A DNA stretch of 64,000 nucleotides from assembly GCA_913774845.1 (NCBI GenBank), contig CAJYJO010000017.1, positions 1 to 64,000 on the forward strand. The letters run 5' to 3'. Positions within the stretch are counted from its first letter, which is position 1. Each line of letters begins with the position of its first letter. The position numbers and the translations under genes were made by a program. Shown here in pieces: positions 25,195 through 34,680 of this stretch. The notes under the pieces are model-generated. The model made no database searches. It had not been told where the DNA came from and was given only the letters and a program-made list of their open reading frames with translations. This stretch comes from an uncultured Microbacterium sp. (GTDB lineage: Bacteria; Actinomycetota; Actinomycetes; Actinomycetales; Microbacteriaceae).

Positions 25195-26232
25195 CTACGT
25201 GGCGGGGCTGAGCAACCCCCGCCGCACACGGGCCGCCCGGGCGGCCATCCGCTCCCACGTCCCGTCGCGCACGAGCAGCAGGTCGAGGGCGATCATCGCG
25301 AGCGAGAACGGCCACAGGCCCAGCAGCACCGCGATCCCGAGGTGCATCCCCGTGATGAGCACCACCGCGACGTAGCGCGTCGGCTTCCAGAGGATCAGCA
25401 CCGGGAAGAGCATCTGCACCCACAGCGCCGCCCACGTCGCCAGGGCCACCACCGGCGCCGACTGCCACGCGAGCTGGCTGAGGGCGGGAAGCACGTGGAA
25501 CTGATCGATGCTGAGGGCGTAGTAGATGGCCGTGCCGTTCAGCCACTCCTCGCCCTGGAACTTCAGCACGCTGGAGACGAAGTACACGAGCAGGATCTGG
25601 AACACGCAGAGGATCAGCACCGTGTTGTGCGCCCAGATCCCGAGCCACGACGGTACCCCGCGCGGCATCCGGAGCGCGAACCGGGAGGGGCGGATGCCAC
25701 GGCGCGTGCGGATCCACGCGTCGACCGAGAAGTGCCGGCTGAGGTCGGCGAACACGACGAACAGCAGCACGATGCGCATCAGCGTGTCGCCGCCGTTGCC
25801 GAGCAGGGTGCTGTTGGTCGACAGCCCCACCCAGAACACCAGCAGCACCGGAGTGACCCACCGGGTCTGGAACCCCACGAGGAAGAGCACCGCGAGCACC
25901 AGCAGGACGTGGAACGAGACCTCGAACACGACCGCGTTGTCCTTAGGGAAGAGCAGGCGCAGCGGCTCCCACCATCCGCGTCGGCTCGCCTCCGGCTCGA
26001 CCCACCACGCACCGGCGCCCCACAGGTACTGCCGGTCGGCGTAGCTCGGCACGAGCACGATGAGCATCGCGATACCGAACAGGATCCGCAGGATCGAAAA
26101 GCCGATCGTGGAGTGCTTCCGCTCGATCAGCCACCCCTGCAGCCGGTTCCACAGCGCCGCGGGGGCCAGACGCTCCCGCAGGCTCGGCTTCTCGACGGGC
26201 GGCGCCTCGTCGATGGATGCCACCTTGTTCAT
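25195..26232 (-). CDS. HTTM domain membrane protein (SdpB-like)
   Basis: A 345-residue polytopic protein of the HTTM (horizontally transferred transmembrane) family. It has the family features near the N-terminus (STIGFSILRILFGIAMLIVL), LLFPKDNAVVFEVSFHVLLV, WVGLSTNSTLLGNGGDTLMR and NGTAIYYALSIDQFHVLP. HTTM proteins include vitamin K-dependent carboxylase-like and SdpB-like members. It starts in an ATGA overlap with the DUF5819 gene, a pairing that recalls sdpA-sdpB of Bacillus. A role in maturing or exporting a neighbour, perhaps the surface protein, is speculation. Confidence 0.82.
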   Translation of the reverse strand: MNKVASIDEAPPVEKPSLRERLAPAALWNRLQGWLIERKHSTIGFSILRILFGIAMLIVLVPSYADRQYLWGAGAWWVEPEASRRGWWEPLRLLFPKDNAVVFEVSFHVLLVLAVLFLVGFQTRWVTPVLLVFWVGLSTNSTLLGNGGDTLMRIVLLFVVFADLSRHFSVDAWIRTRRGIRPSRFALRMPRGVPSWLGIWAHNTVLILCVFQILLVYFVSSVLKFQGEEWLNGTAIYYALSIDQFHVLPALSQLAWQSAPVVALATWAALWVQMLFPVLILWKPTRYVAVVLITGMHLGIAVLLGLWPFSLAMIALDLLLVRDGTWERMAARAARVRRGLLSPAT

Positions 26233-27038
26233 CGTCCCGTGTACCTCTCGATGACTTCGTCGTAGATGGCGCGGACCTCGTCCGACGGCGCGACGGCGGG
26301 CTGACGCCACCCGAACGTCGTGTACGACAGCTCGCTCTGGCGCTCCTCGTCGAAACGGTGCAGGAAGTCGTTCGGACGGTCGTGCTGGATCCGCCAGCGC
26401 ACGCGCTCGACGTCTCGGTCGAAGTAGGCGCTGCCGAACGCCGATGCGAAGCGCACGAGCATGTAGTCGTAGCGCAGGTAGCCGATCAGAGCGGCGCGGC
26501 TGCCGCCCATCTTGTCGAGCTCCTCGAGCAGCGCCTCGGGGTCCATCGGCGCGTAGGCGCCGTCGTTCGTGCCGCGGATGAAGGTGTCGCGCACCCGGTC
26601 GCGCTGGTCGGAGCTCAACGCCTGGTACCGCGTCAGAAAGGCCTGGGCGGCGTTGAAGCTGTTCTTCGAGATGCGCGAGGGAGTCGGGATGCCACGGGCC
26701 GACGTGAATTCGATGTCGGTCACGTCCACCCACTCGCTGCGCTGCAGCTCCCCGCCGTCGCGCCACTGGACCTGGATCTGGAGCGAGCGGTTCACCTTCA
26801 TGATGTTCGGCGCGAACACGTTCCACCGTTGCGAGAAGTACGGCGAGAAGGCGGCCGACACGGCGGGACGCGTCGGGCTCGAGGTGATGGTGAACGACGC
26901 CGCCACGAAGGCGTAGCCGAGAACGATGGCGAGGGTCATGGCGGCGGCGACCGCCGCCATGACCCCGCCCGACCGCCGGGCGGAGGGACGCCCCTCCGAC
27001 ACCCCCGCTTCGGGGGCGCCCTCCGCCGTGGTGGTCAT
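26229..27038 (-). CDS. DUF5819 family membrane-anchored protein
   Basis: A 269-residue protein with one N-terminal transmembrane segment (VMAAVAAAMTLAIVLGYAFV) and an extracytoplasmic domain containing YFSQRWNVFAPNIMKVNRSL, characteristic of DUF5819 proteins that sit next to HTTM proteins. The start at 27038 lies 2 nt after the surface-protein stop; longer in-frame starts would overlap that gene. Together with the HTTM gene it resembles an SdpA/SdpB-type pair; this similarity is by architecture and context only. Confidence 0.75.
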   Translation of the reverse strand: MTTTAEGAPEAGVSEGRPSARRSGGVMAAVAAAMTLAIVLGYAFVAASFTITSSPTRPAVSAAFSPYFSQRWNVFAPNIMKVNRSLQIQVQWRDGGELQRSEWVDVTDIEFTSARGIPTPSRISKNSFNAAQAFLTRYQALSSDQRDRVRDTFIRGTNDGAYAPMDPEALLEELDKMGGSRAALIGYLRYDYMLVRFASAFGSAYFDRDVERVRWRIQHDRPNDFLHRFDEERQSELSYTTFGWRQPAVAPSDEVRAIYDEVIERYTGR

Positions 27039-27040
27039 CG

Positions 27041-30000
27041 TCAGCGCTGCTCTCCGCTGGCGCTCCGTCGACGCACGGTCCACAGAGTCGCACCAGCGAG
27101 GATCAGTGCCGCCGCGATGCCGCCGGTGAGCGGACCGTTCAGGTCCACACCGGTGGCCGGGAGGGCTTTACCCCCACCGCCGGCCGCGGGGACGGGTTGG
27201 GCCGTCACCGTGAAGGCGGTGTTCTCCCGCTCGGTCGGGAGTTCACCCGAGACCGAACCGCGGACGTCCACACGGTGAGCGCCGAGCTCGAAGTCGGCGC
27301 CGACCGCGAAGGTCATGCGCGCCGAGCCCGAGGGGTCAGCGGTCACCGGGGTGAGCTCGAACGGGGTGGAGTTCACCGTGGCCGAGATGGTCTCGCCGGG
27401 CTGGAAGCCCGTGAGGATCACGGTCTGGGTCACGCCGGTTCCCCGGACGATCTGCGTGAGCGCGACGTCGGCGCGCGCCTGGGTGGTCACGCCACCGTCG
27501 GTCGCGTCGCTGTCGGTCGCGTCGCTGTCGGTCGCGTCAGCGTCGGTCGCGTCAGCGTCAGCACCGTCGGCGTCCACCGCGTCGGCGGCGTCAGCGTCCA
27601 TTGCGTCGGTCGCGTCAGCGTCCATCGCGTCAGCGTCGGCGGCGTCAGCGTCCATTGCGTCGGTCGCGTCAGCGTCCATCGCATCGGCGTCCGTCGCGTC
27701 GGCGTCCATCGCATCCGCGTCCATCGCGTCGATGTCCAGCTGGTCCAGCGCGTCGGCGATGTCCAGCTGATCGATCGCGTCAGCGATGTCGAGCTGGTCA
27801 ATCGCGTCGGCGATGTCGAGCTGGTCAATCGCGTCAGCGACATCCAGCTGATCGATCGCGTCGGCGATGTCCAGCTGGTCAATCGCGTCAGCGACATCCA
27901 GCTGATCGATCGCGTCAGCGACATCCAGCTGATCGATCGCGTCAGCGACATCCAGCTGGTCAATCGCGTCAGCGACATCCAGCTGATCGATCGCGTCAGC
28001 AACGTCGAGCTGGTCCAGCGCGTCAGCAACGTCGAGCTGATCGATCGCGTCAGCGACATCCAGCTGATCGATCGCGTCGGCCACGTCGAGACCGTCCGCG
28101 TCGAGGTCGAGGACATCCAGCGCATCCACGTCAGCGGCATCCGCATCCGCCACGTCGGCGTCGGCACCGTCGGCGTCCAGCACGTCCGCGTCGGCGTCGA
28201 GGACGTCGATGTCGGTCGCGTCGGCGTCGATCAGGTCGAGACCGTCCGCGTCGGCATCGACGTCGGCCGCGTCGGCGTCGATGTCCAGGGCGTCGAGGAC
28301 GTCCGCCACATCGAGGTCGAGCACGTCCAGCGCGTCCACGTCAGCGGCATCCGCATCGGCCGCATCGGCATCCGCGTCCACCATGTCGGCATCCGCGACG
28401 TCCACGTCGGCGGCGTCGGCGTCTGCGGCCGCGGCGCTGATCGAGAACGAGGCGGTGTCGCTCGAGCCGTCGATGTCCTGCACGGCGGTGGCCGTGAACT
28501 CGCCCACGCCCACCTCGGCGAACGTGACGCTCCACGAACCGCTCGGCAGGACCGTCGCGGTCTCCACGTCGCCGTTGGAGAGCGTGACCTCGATCTCGGC
28601 GCCGGCCTGACCCGTGCCCGAGACGGTGACGGTGCGCGTCGCGTCCGGCTCGCCGACCTCGTACTCGGTGCCGTCGACCGGGGTGGTGATGGTCACCGGC
28701 GTGGCCAGCACGACCGAGAAGTCGACCGTGTCGGTCGATCCGTCGGCGTCCTGCAGGGCCGTGGCGGTGTAGTCGCCGATCGGCAGGTCCTCGAACGTGA
28801 CGAACCACTCACCGTTGTCGGCGACGATGGTGTCCTCGATGGCGCCGTTGTCGAGCTCGACCGTGACGGTCGAACCGGGCGACCCCGTGCCCGAGACGGT
28901 CACCGTGGTGACGCCGTCCTCGGCTCCGACCGCGATCTCGGTGCCGTCCGCGGGCTCCTCGATCACGACGTCGGGCGTCTCGGCGATCGAGAAGTCGACC
29001 GAGTCGGTCGATCCGTCGATCTCCTGCGTCACGGTGACGGTGTAGTCGCCGACGGGCAGGTCCTCGAACGTCGCCGTCCAGGTGCCCTCAGGCGTGACCG
29101 TCACGGTCTGCGTCTCGTCGCCGATGACGACCTCGACGTCCGACCCCGGCGAGCCGGTACCGGTGACGACCACGTCGGACGTGTCATCGGCACCGGGGAC
29201 CACGATGATCTGGTCGGGCGTCGGGGTGAGGATGGCGACGTCGGGCGCTTCGACGACCGAGAAGGTCACCTCGGCGGTGGTGCCGTCGGCATCCTGCGTG
29301 GCGGTCGCGGTGTACTCGCCGACCGGCAGGTCGGGGAACGTGACCGTCCAGGTGCCGCCTTCGCCCACCGTCGTCACCTGGTCTTCCTGACCGGGGATGG
29401 AGACGGTGATCCCGGCCTGGGGCTCACCGGTGCCGGTGATGGTGACGTCGGAGACGTCGTCGGCGTCGGGCACCACGAAGGCGGTGCCGTCCTCCGGGCT
29501 GACGATGGTCACGTCGGCGTTGTCGTCGAGCGCGTTCGGCCCGACGGTGGCGTTGGCCAGCTCGATGGTCGTCGCGATCGATCCGGGGAGGATCGTCACG
29601 ATGACGCCCGTCTCGGAGAACACGCCAGGCGAAGGCTCGCTCTGGTTGTTGACGGTCACGGTGACGAGCTGCGGCAGGATCTCGTCCAGCGCGGGTGTCA
29701 GCAGCGTGGTCACCGGGGCGGCCACGCCCCCGACGGTCGCCCCGAGGTTCGTCAGCAGCGTCTCCAGGGGCGTCGTCAAACCGTCGACGAGTCCCTGCAC
29801 GCCGCCTCCGAGCCCGAGGCCGATACCGAGCAGCTGAACGCCGGTGGTCTGGCCGTCGAGAAGAGCTCCGACCGTGGTGTTCACGGTGAGGACGTTGACA
29901 CTGCCGAGGCCGAGGTTGACAGACGCTCCGCCCGTGACGCTGAGCCCGCGAACCGCGTCGACGAGAGCCTCGTTCACGTCGTCGACGAGACCACCGACCA

Positions 30001-31051
30001 GCGCGGCGACGGCGTCGCCGATCTCGCCGACCGTCTCGGACCCGAGGATGTTCGTTCCGGGAGCGAGGCCGTTGAGGGGCTGGATCGCGTCGAGGTCGAC
30101 GATGATCTCACCCGTGGAGAGATTGATGATCACCCCGGGGTAATCGGGAGAGGTGACCTGCCCCTGCAGAAGCCCCGCGATCGCATCGGTGAGGCTCGTG
30201 GTGCTCACGGAGAGGTTCGCGGTGACCAGGCCTCCGAGCGGTCCGAGGAGCGCGGCGAGCGTGCTGTTCAGGCCGGTGTCGACGTTGTCGACCGCGCCCT
30301 GCGCGTCGGCGACCGCGGCGTTCAGGTCGGCCGTCAGAGAGGAGAGGGTCGCGCTGTCGATGACCAGCTGTCCGCCGGCGATCGTGTAGTCGCGGACCAG
30401 CTCGGGGTCGCCGTCCGCCGTCGACTGAAGAGAGGCGCGGGCCGAGACGGCATCCAGCGTGAGGTCCACCTCGGCCAGCTCGGCGACGAGATCGGCGGCG
30501 ACGGCCCCGGCGAGGGCATCGACCGCTCCGCCGAGGCTCACGTTCAGGGGGCCGGTCGCGGGCGCGCCGGTACCGATGACACCGCCCGAACCGACCGCTC
30601 CCGAGGCGCCGACGGAACCGCCGTCGGGGTCGGCCTCGGCGTACTGCCCGACCACACCGAGGGAGCCGAGGTCGACGGGGACCTGGATGCCGCCGGGCAC
30701 GGTGACGTTCACGACGCCCAGCGCCGTGAGGTCGAGGGTGTTGTAGTCGGTGACCGTCGGCTGGGTGCCGTTGTTGGTCGCCGCCGCGCCGTCGATCTCG
30801 GCGAGCGCGTCGAGGTCGATGAGGTTGAGGATCGAACCGCCCAGGAACGTCCCTGTCGCGTTCGAGGTGTCACCGGGGGCGGCGTTCGCGGCGGTGACGC
30901 CGCCGAACAGGGTCAGGGAGGCGGCCCCCACCGCCGCGGCCGTCTTGACCGCCGTCCGTCCTCCTCGGGAGCGGGACCAGAGTCCGCTCCTCTTCCGTGT
31001 CCCGGAGCGCCCGGGCGATGCCCCGGACGTCCCCACATCCTCGCGATCCAT
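27041..31051 (-). CDS. LPATG-anchored repeat surface protein
   Basis: A 1336-residue cell-wall protein. Order of parts: basic N-terminus and signal peptide (TAVKTAAAVGAASLTLFGGV, cleavage near residue 57); a Gly/Leu/Val-rich domain to about 500 that resembles the choice-of-anchor G type; four Ig-like repeats of about 90 residues at 520-870 (each with DLPVGxYTxTxxQDxDG); an Asp/Ala-rich region at 870-1187 with 13 copies of a 9-residue unit; a small folded domain; sortase signal LPATG at about 1297; a hydrophobic helix and an Arg-rich tail. The ATG has AGGAG 8 nt upstream. It heads an operon with the DUF5819 and HTTM genes. Adhesion or a calcium-binding, Asp-rich stalk are reasonable guesses. 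Confidence 0.9.
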   Translation of the reverse strand: MDREDVGTSGASPGRSGTRKRSGLWSRSRGGRTAVKTAAAVGAASLTLFGGVTAANAAPGDTSNATGTFLGGSILNLIDLDALAEIDGAAATNNGTQPTVTDYNTLDLTALGVVNVTVPGGIQVPVDLGSLGVVGQYAEADPDGGSVGASGAVGSGGVIGTGAPATGPLNVSLGGAVDALAGAVAADLVAELAEVDLTLDAVSARASLQSTADGDPELVRDYTIAGGQLVIDSATLSSLTADLNAAVADAQGAVDNVDTGLNSTLAALLGPLGGLVTANLSVSTTSLTDAIAGLLQGQVTSPDYPGVIINLSTGEIIVDLDAIQPLNGLAPGTNILGSETVGEIGDAVAALVGGLVDDVNEALVDAVRGLSVTGGASVNLGLGSVNVLTVNTTVGALLDGQTTGVQLLGIGLGLGGGVQGLVDGLTTPLETLLTNLGATVGGVAAPVTTLLTPALDEILPQLVTVTVNNQSEPSPGVFSETGVIVTILPGSIATTIELANATVGPNALDDNADVTIVSPEDGTAFVVPDADDVSDVTITGTGEPQAGITVSIPGQEDQVTTVGEGGTWTVTFPDLPVGEYTATATQDADGTTAEVTFSVVEAPDVAILTPTPDQIIVVPGADDTSDVVVTGTGSPGSDVEVVIGDETQTVTVTPEGTWTATFEDLPVGDYTVTVTQEIDGSTDSVDFSIAETPDVVIEEPADGTEIAVGAEDGVTTVTVSGTGSPGSTVTVELDNGAIEDTIVADNGEWFVTFEDLPIGDYTATALQDADGSTDTVDFSVVLATPVTITTPVDGTEYEVGEPDATRTVTVSGTGQAGAEIEVTLSNGDVETATVLPSGSWSVTFAEVGVGEFTATAVQDIDGSSDTASFSISAAAADADAADVDVADADMVDADADAADADAADVDALDVLDLDVADVLDALDIDADAADVDADADGLDLIDADATDIDVLDADADVLDADGADADVADADAADVDALDVLDLDADGLDVADAIDQLDVADAIDQLDVADALDQLDVADAIDQLDVADAIDQLDVADAIDQLDVADAIDQLDVADAIDQLDIADAIDQLDVADAIDQLDIADAIDQLDIADAIDQLDIADALDQLDIDAMDADAMDADATDADAMDADATDAMDADAADADAMDADATDAMDADAADAVDADGADADATDADATDSDATDSDATDGGVTTQARADVALTQIVRGTGVTQTVILTGFQPGETISATVNSTPFELTPVTADPSGSARMTFAVGADFELGAHRVDVRGSVSGELPTERENTAFTVTAQPVPAAGGGGKALPATGVDLNGPLTGGIAAALILAGATLWTVRRRSASGEQR
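27731..28090 (-). repeat. 27-bp coding repeat, 13 copies (LD[VI]ADA[IL]DQ)
   Basis: Thirteen in-frame 27-bp units encode LDVADAIDQ with only Val/Ile and Ile/Leu changes. The DNA units are nearly identical but differ at third positions (GATGTCC or GACATCC; GTCGGC or GTCAGC). Copies lie head to tail without spacers. The flanking 27480-27730 and 28100-28440 are looser Asp-Ala-Asp repeats. Unit number is likely to vary between strains. Confidence 0.95.
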
Positions 31052-31288
31052 AGCGATGCTCCTGTACCTGGTGCTCGGGGAGCCGCGGATGCAGCACCCT
31101 CTGCGGCCTTCCGACAGCCGTGCAAACCATTCAAAGCGGCTATGTGCAGGCTGTGAATGCGAGCAGGTACGGGGATCGCTACCGGTCAACTCCGCCGAGG
31201 ACACCGGTAGGTACTACTGAGGCGGCTGCGCACTCGGCACGCCGAGCGGCCCGTGACCGCGGGCGAGGGTGTGTCGGCGGTGCGCCGC
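31052..31288 (-). promoter_or_regulatory. Upstream region of the surface-protein operon
   Basis: 237 bp between coaA and the surface-protein gene, less GC-rich than its surroundings and with no credible gene. It should hold the promoter of the surface-protein operon. No clear -35/-10 pair was found, although an AGGAG ribosome site is present at the 3' side. Confidence 0.4.
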
Positions 31289-32242
31289 TCAGAGCTTGCG
31301 CAGCAGGACCGACTCGACGGTGTGGTCCGCGCCCTTCTGTAGCACGAGCTTCGCACGATGGCGCGTGGGCAGCACGTTCTCTTCGAGGTTGGGGAGGTTG
31401 ATGTCGCGCCAGTACCCGAGGGCGCGCGCCACGGCTTCGTCGTCGCTGATGTCGGCGAAGACGCGGAAGAACGACGTGGGATTGGTGAAGGCGTTGTCGC
31501 GCAGCGCCAGGAAGCGTTCGACGTACCAGCGCTCGATGTGCGCGGCCTCGGCGTCCACGTAGATCGAGAAGTCGAACAGATCTCCCACGGCCACCTCGTG
31601 CGGCGAGGGCGGGGGCTGGAGCACGTTGAGCCCCTCGACGATCACGACGTCGGGGCGATGGACGGTGACGTACGCGTCGGGCATGATGTCGTATCGCACG
31701 TGCGAGTAGAAGGGCGCCCGGGCCTCTTCGGCACCCGATTTCACCTCGCTGAGGAACTGCACGAGCGCGCGACGGTCGTAGGACTCCGGGAAGCCCTTGC
31801 GGTCCATGAGACCGCGACGCTCGAGCTCGGCGTTGGGGTACAGGAAGCCGTCGGTGGTGACCAGCTCCACGCGCGGGGTGTCGGGCCACCTGCTCATCAG
31901 CTCGCGCAGGAGCCGGGCGATCGTGGACTTGCCCACGGCCACGGAGCCGGCGACGCCGATCACGAAGGGGGTCGTGGCATCCGGTTCGCCGAGGAACTCG
32001 CTGGTGTCGGCGCCCAGGCGACGGGTCGCACGCGCGTAGAGGCTGAGCAGTCGGCTGAGCGGGAGGTAGACCTCGGCGACCTCGCGCGGGTCGAGGCGGT
32101 CGCCGATGCCCCGCAGCTGCACGATCTCGTTCTCGGTGAGGGGCTGTTCGAGACCGCCGGCCATGCGGGCCCAGTCGTCGCGGTCGATCTGGCGGTACGG
32201 GCTCAGCGACGGTGCGGGAGCGGCTGTCTCGGCGGCGGACAC
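31289..32242 (-). CDS. coaA: Type I pantothenate kinase
   Basis: A 317-residue bacterial-type PanK that phosphorylates pantothenate, the first step of CoA synthesis. P-loop [11 protein letters not shown] at residues 97-107, [18 protein letters not shown] and the ending TLESVLL-type motif ([11 protein letters not shown]) are typical. The GTG start is the only one consistent with the conserved N-terminus [14 protein letters not shown]. It lies in the conserved glmM-coaA-glmS neighbourhood but is cut off from glmM by a plus-strand Ppx gene and from glmS by the surface-protein module. Confidence 0.96.
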   Translation of the reverse strand: MSAAETAAPAPSLSPYRQIDRDDWARMAGGLEQPLTENEIVQLRGIGDRLDPREVAEVYLPLSRLLSLYARATRRLGADTSEFLGEPDATTPFVIGVAGSVAVGKSTIARLLRELMSRWPDTPRVELVTTDGFLYPNAELERRGLMDRKGFPESYDRRALVQFLSEVKSGAEEARAPFYSHVRYDIMPDAYVTVHRPDVVIVEGLNVLQPPPSPHEVAVGDLFDFSIYVDAEAAHIERWYVERFLALRDNAFTNPTSFFRVFADISDDEAVARALGYWRDINLPNLEENVLPTRHRAKLVLQKGADHTVESVLLRKL

Positions 32243-32309
32243 CCGCTCATGCTACCGGCGCGGGCATGCCCGGCCGTCGAGGCGCGGCAGGCGAACCCGG
32301 CCCGCCCAC

Positions 32310-32315
32310 TACGCT
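32310..32315 (+). promoter_or_regulatory. Leaderless -10 box TACGCT
   Basis: TACGCT ends 6 nt before the GTG of the Ppx/GppA gene; no Shine-Dalgarno sequence is present. Confidence 0.55.
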
Positions 32316-32321
32316 CGGACC

Positions 32322-33251
32322 GTGCGCCTGGGAGTCCTCGACATCGGTTCGAACACGGTCCATCTGCTCGTCGCCAACGCGCGTGCGGGAGGTCGACCGA
32401 CAGCCACGACCTCGCACCGCTCGGTCCTGCGTCTCATGCGCTACCTCCTCCCCGACGGGTCGATCTCGCCCGAGGGCGTGCGGGGCCTGGTGGATGCCGT
32501 CACCGCGGCGCGCGATCGCGCCCGCGCCGAGGGGGTCGACGAGCTCCTCGCGACGGCGACCTCGGCGGTGCGCGAGGCCACGAACGGCGAGCAGGTGATC
32601 GCGCTCATCGAGGAGGCGCTCGGGCAGAGCCTGCAGGTGCTCGGCGGGGAGACCGAGGCGCGCTACACCTACCTCGCGGTGCGCCGCTGGTTCGGGTGGT
32701 CGGCGGGACAGATCCTGTTGTTCGACATCGGCGGCGGCTCGCTCGAGATCGCCGGCGGCGCCGACGAGCTGCCCGACCTGGCCGAATCGGTCCCGCTCGG
32801 CGCCGGTCGCTCCACCGTGCGGTTCCTGCCGCACGACCCGCCCGCCGCCGACGAGATCGACGCGCTGCGTCAGCACGCGGCATCCGTCCTCGCCCCGGTC
32901 GCGGAGCGCTTCGCGGCCCTCCCCCGCCCCGACCACGTGATCGGCTCGTCCAAGGCGATCCGTTCGCTCGCGAAGCTCGCCGGCTATCCCGTGCCCGGGT
33001 GGTCGGGCATCGACCGCATGGTGCTGCCGCGGCGTGAGCTGAAGGACTGGATCCCCCGGCTCGCCCGCATCCCCGCCGACGCTCGCGAGGCGCTGCCCGG
33101 GATCACCGCCGACCGCACGTTCCAGATCGTCGCGGCGGCGATCGTGGTGGAGCGCGCGATGAAGGCGATGGACGTCGACGAGCTCGAGGTCTCGCCCTGG
33201 GCGCTGCGCGAGGGCGTGCTGCTGCGCTACATCGAGTCGCTCGAGTACTGA
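32322..33251 (+). CDS. Ppx/GppA family exopolyphosphatase/guanosine pentaphosphatase
   Basis: A 309-residue ASKHA-fold phosphatase. It begins VRLGVLDIGSNTVHLLVAN and has ATSAVREA, the phosphate-2 motif LLFDIGGGSLEIA and LGAGRSTVRFL of the Ppx/GppA family. Members hydrolyse polyphosphate or pppGpp. Its length matches the short, single-domain actinobacterial type. The GTG start follows a leaderless -10 box. It is transcribed against coaA and glmM and shares a bidirectional terminator with glmM. Which of the two activities it has cannot be told from sequence. Confidence 0.9.
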   Translation: MRLGVLDIGSNTVHLLVANARAGGRPTATTSHRSVLRLMRYLLPDGSISPEGVRGLVDAVTAARDRARAEGVDELLATATSAVREATNGEQVIALIEEALGQSLQVLGGETEARYTYLAVRRWFGWSAGQILLFDIGGGSLEIAGGADELPDLAESVPLGAGRSTVRFLPHDPPAADEIDALRQHAASVLAPVAERFAALPRPDHVIGSSKAIRSLAKLAGYPVPGWSGIDRMVLPRRELKDWIPRLARIPADAREALPGITADRTFQIVAAAIVVERAMKAMDVDELEVSPWALREGVLLRYIESLEY

Positions 33252-33254
33252 CGA

Positions 33255-33297
33255 CGACGGCTCAGGGTCCCCGGAGAACGGTGGCCCTGAGCCGTCG
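33255..33297. terminator. Bidirectional terminator between ppx and glmM
   Basis: A perfect 13-bp stem (CGACGGCTCAGGG / CCCTGAGCCGTCG) with a 17-nt loop lies between the converging ppx and glmM stop codons. Confidence 0.75.
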
Positions 33298-33310
33298 AGA
33301 ACGACGATCG

Positions 33311-34666
33311 CTACAGCGCCAGACGCTCCCGCACGACCTCGGCCAGACGGTCCGCGTGCGCGCGGGCGTCGTCTTCGGAGGCGGCCTCGACCATCACGCG
33401 TACGAGCGGCTCGGTGCCCGAGGCGCGCAGCAGCACGCGTCCGGAGTCGCCGAGCTCGGCGGTGGATACGGCCACGGCTTCCTGCACGACCTCGTCGGTC
33501 ACGCCGTCGCGGTCGACGCCGCGCACGTTGACGAGAACCTGCGGATACACCGTCATGATCGACGCGAGTTCGGCGAGCGTCTTGCCCTGCCGCGCCATCT
33601 CGGCCACGAGGTGGAGTCCCGTGAGCAGGCCGTCTCCGGTCGTGGCGAACTCGCTCATGATCACGTGACCCGATTGCTCGCCGCCGAGCGAGTATCCGCC
33701 CTCGTTCATCGCCTCGAGGACGTACCGGTCGCCGACCGCGGTCTGCAGGACCCGGATGCCGCGCTCCTTCATCGCCCGATGCAGACCGAGGTTGCTCATG
33801 ACCGTCGCCACGAGGGTGTCGTCCTTGAGGGCGCCGCGTTCCTGCATGGCGGCCGCGAGGATCGCCATGATCTGGTCGCCGTCGACGACGTTGCCCTGCG
33901 CATCGACCGCGAGGCAGCGGTCGGCGTCGCCGTCGTGCGCGATGCCGACGTCGGCGCCGAGACGAACGACCGCTTCCGCGAGCACGTCGAGATGGGTCGA
34001 GCCGACGCCGTCGTTGATGTTGAGCCCGTCGGGCTCGGCGCCGATGACGGTGACGATCGCGCCCGCGTCTTTGAAGGTCTCGGGCGAGACTCCGGCGGCC
34101 GCGCCGTGCGCGCAGTCGAGCACCACGTGGATGCCGTCGAGCCGGTGCGGCAGCGAGCCCAGCAGATGCAGGACGTACCGGTCCTCCGCGTCGGCGAAGC
34201 GCCGGATGCGGCCGACGCCGGCGCCGGTGGGCTGCAGGCGGTCCCACTCCAGTGCGCGCTCGATGCGCTGCTCGACCACGTCGGGGAGCTTGGCGCCGCC
34301 CCGGGCGAAGATCTTGATGCCGTTGTCGGGGGCGGGGTTGTGAGAGGCCGACACCATGACGCCGAAGTCGGCGTCGCGGTCGGCGATGAGGAAGGCCGTC
34401 GCCGGGGTGGGGATCACGCCCGCGTCGAGGACGTCGACACCCGAGGAGGCCAGTCCTGCCGAGACCGCGGCCGCGAGGAACTCCCCCGAGACGCGCGGGT
34501 CGCGCGCGACGACGGCCGTGAGCCGACGGCCCTCGGCCTTGCGCGCCTCCGCAGAACGGCCCTGGCCCAGGACGACAGCAGTCGCCTGGGCCAGGTGCAG
34601 CGCGAGTTCGGCGGTGAGGAGGCCGTTGGCCAGCCCCCGCACCCCGTCCGTGCCAAAGAGAGGCAT
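33311..34666 (-). CDS. glmM: Phosphoglucosamine mutase
   Basis: A 451-residue alpha-D-phosphohexomutase converting GlcN-6-P to GlcN-1-P for UDP-GlcNAc. It begins [14 protein letters not shown]; the phosphoserine is Ser108 in SASHNP, the Mg loop is DGDADR, the sugar-binding loop GEQSGH and the phosphate-binding site [12 protein letters not shown]. It follows rpsI after 14 nt, the conserved rplM-rpsI-glmM order. Confidence 0.98.
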   Translation of the reverse strand: MPLFGTDGVRGLANGLLTAELALHLAQATAVVLGQGRSAEARKAEGRRLTAVVARDPRVSGEFLAAAVSAGLASSGVDVLDAGVIPTPATAFLIADRDADFGVMVSASHNPAPDNGIKIFARGGAKLPDVVEQRIERALEWDRLQPTGAGVGRIRRFADAEDRYVLHLLGSLPHRLDGIHVVLDCAHGAAAGVSPETFKDAGAIVTVIGAEPDGLNINDGVGSTHLDVLAEAVVRLGADVGIAHDGDADRCLAVDAQGNVVDGDQIMAILAAAMQERGALKDDTLVATVMSNLGLHRAMKERGIRVLQTAVGDRYVLEAMNEGGYSLGGEQSGHVIMSEFATTGDGLLTGLHLVAEMARQGKTLAELASIMTVYPQVLVNVRGVDRDGVTDEVVQEAVAVSTAELGDSGRVLLRASGTEPLVRVMVEAASEDDARAHADRLAEVVRERLAL

Positions 34667-34680
34667 ACGGAGGTTCGAAC

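Noticed and set aside
27731-28090. Regular 27-bp repeats that might suggest CRISPR
   Set aside because: Units are contiguous without spacers, in frame, and encode a 9-residue peptide repeat; no cas genes are nearby.
27197-31156. Very long open frame opposite the surface-protein gene
   Set aside because: It mirrors the Asp/Ala/Val-rich coding frame on the other strand; it has Arg/Val/Gly shadow composition, no ribosome site and no family features.
34668-34680. GGTTCGAAC resembling a tRNA T-loop
   Set aside because: It lies between glmM and rpsI as a short gap; no acceptor, D or anticodon arms can be formed around it.
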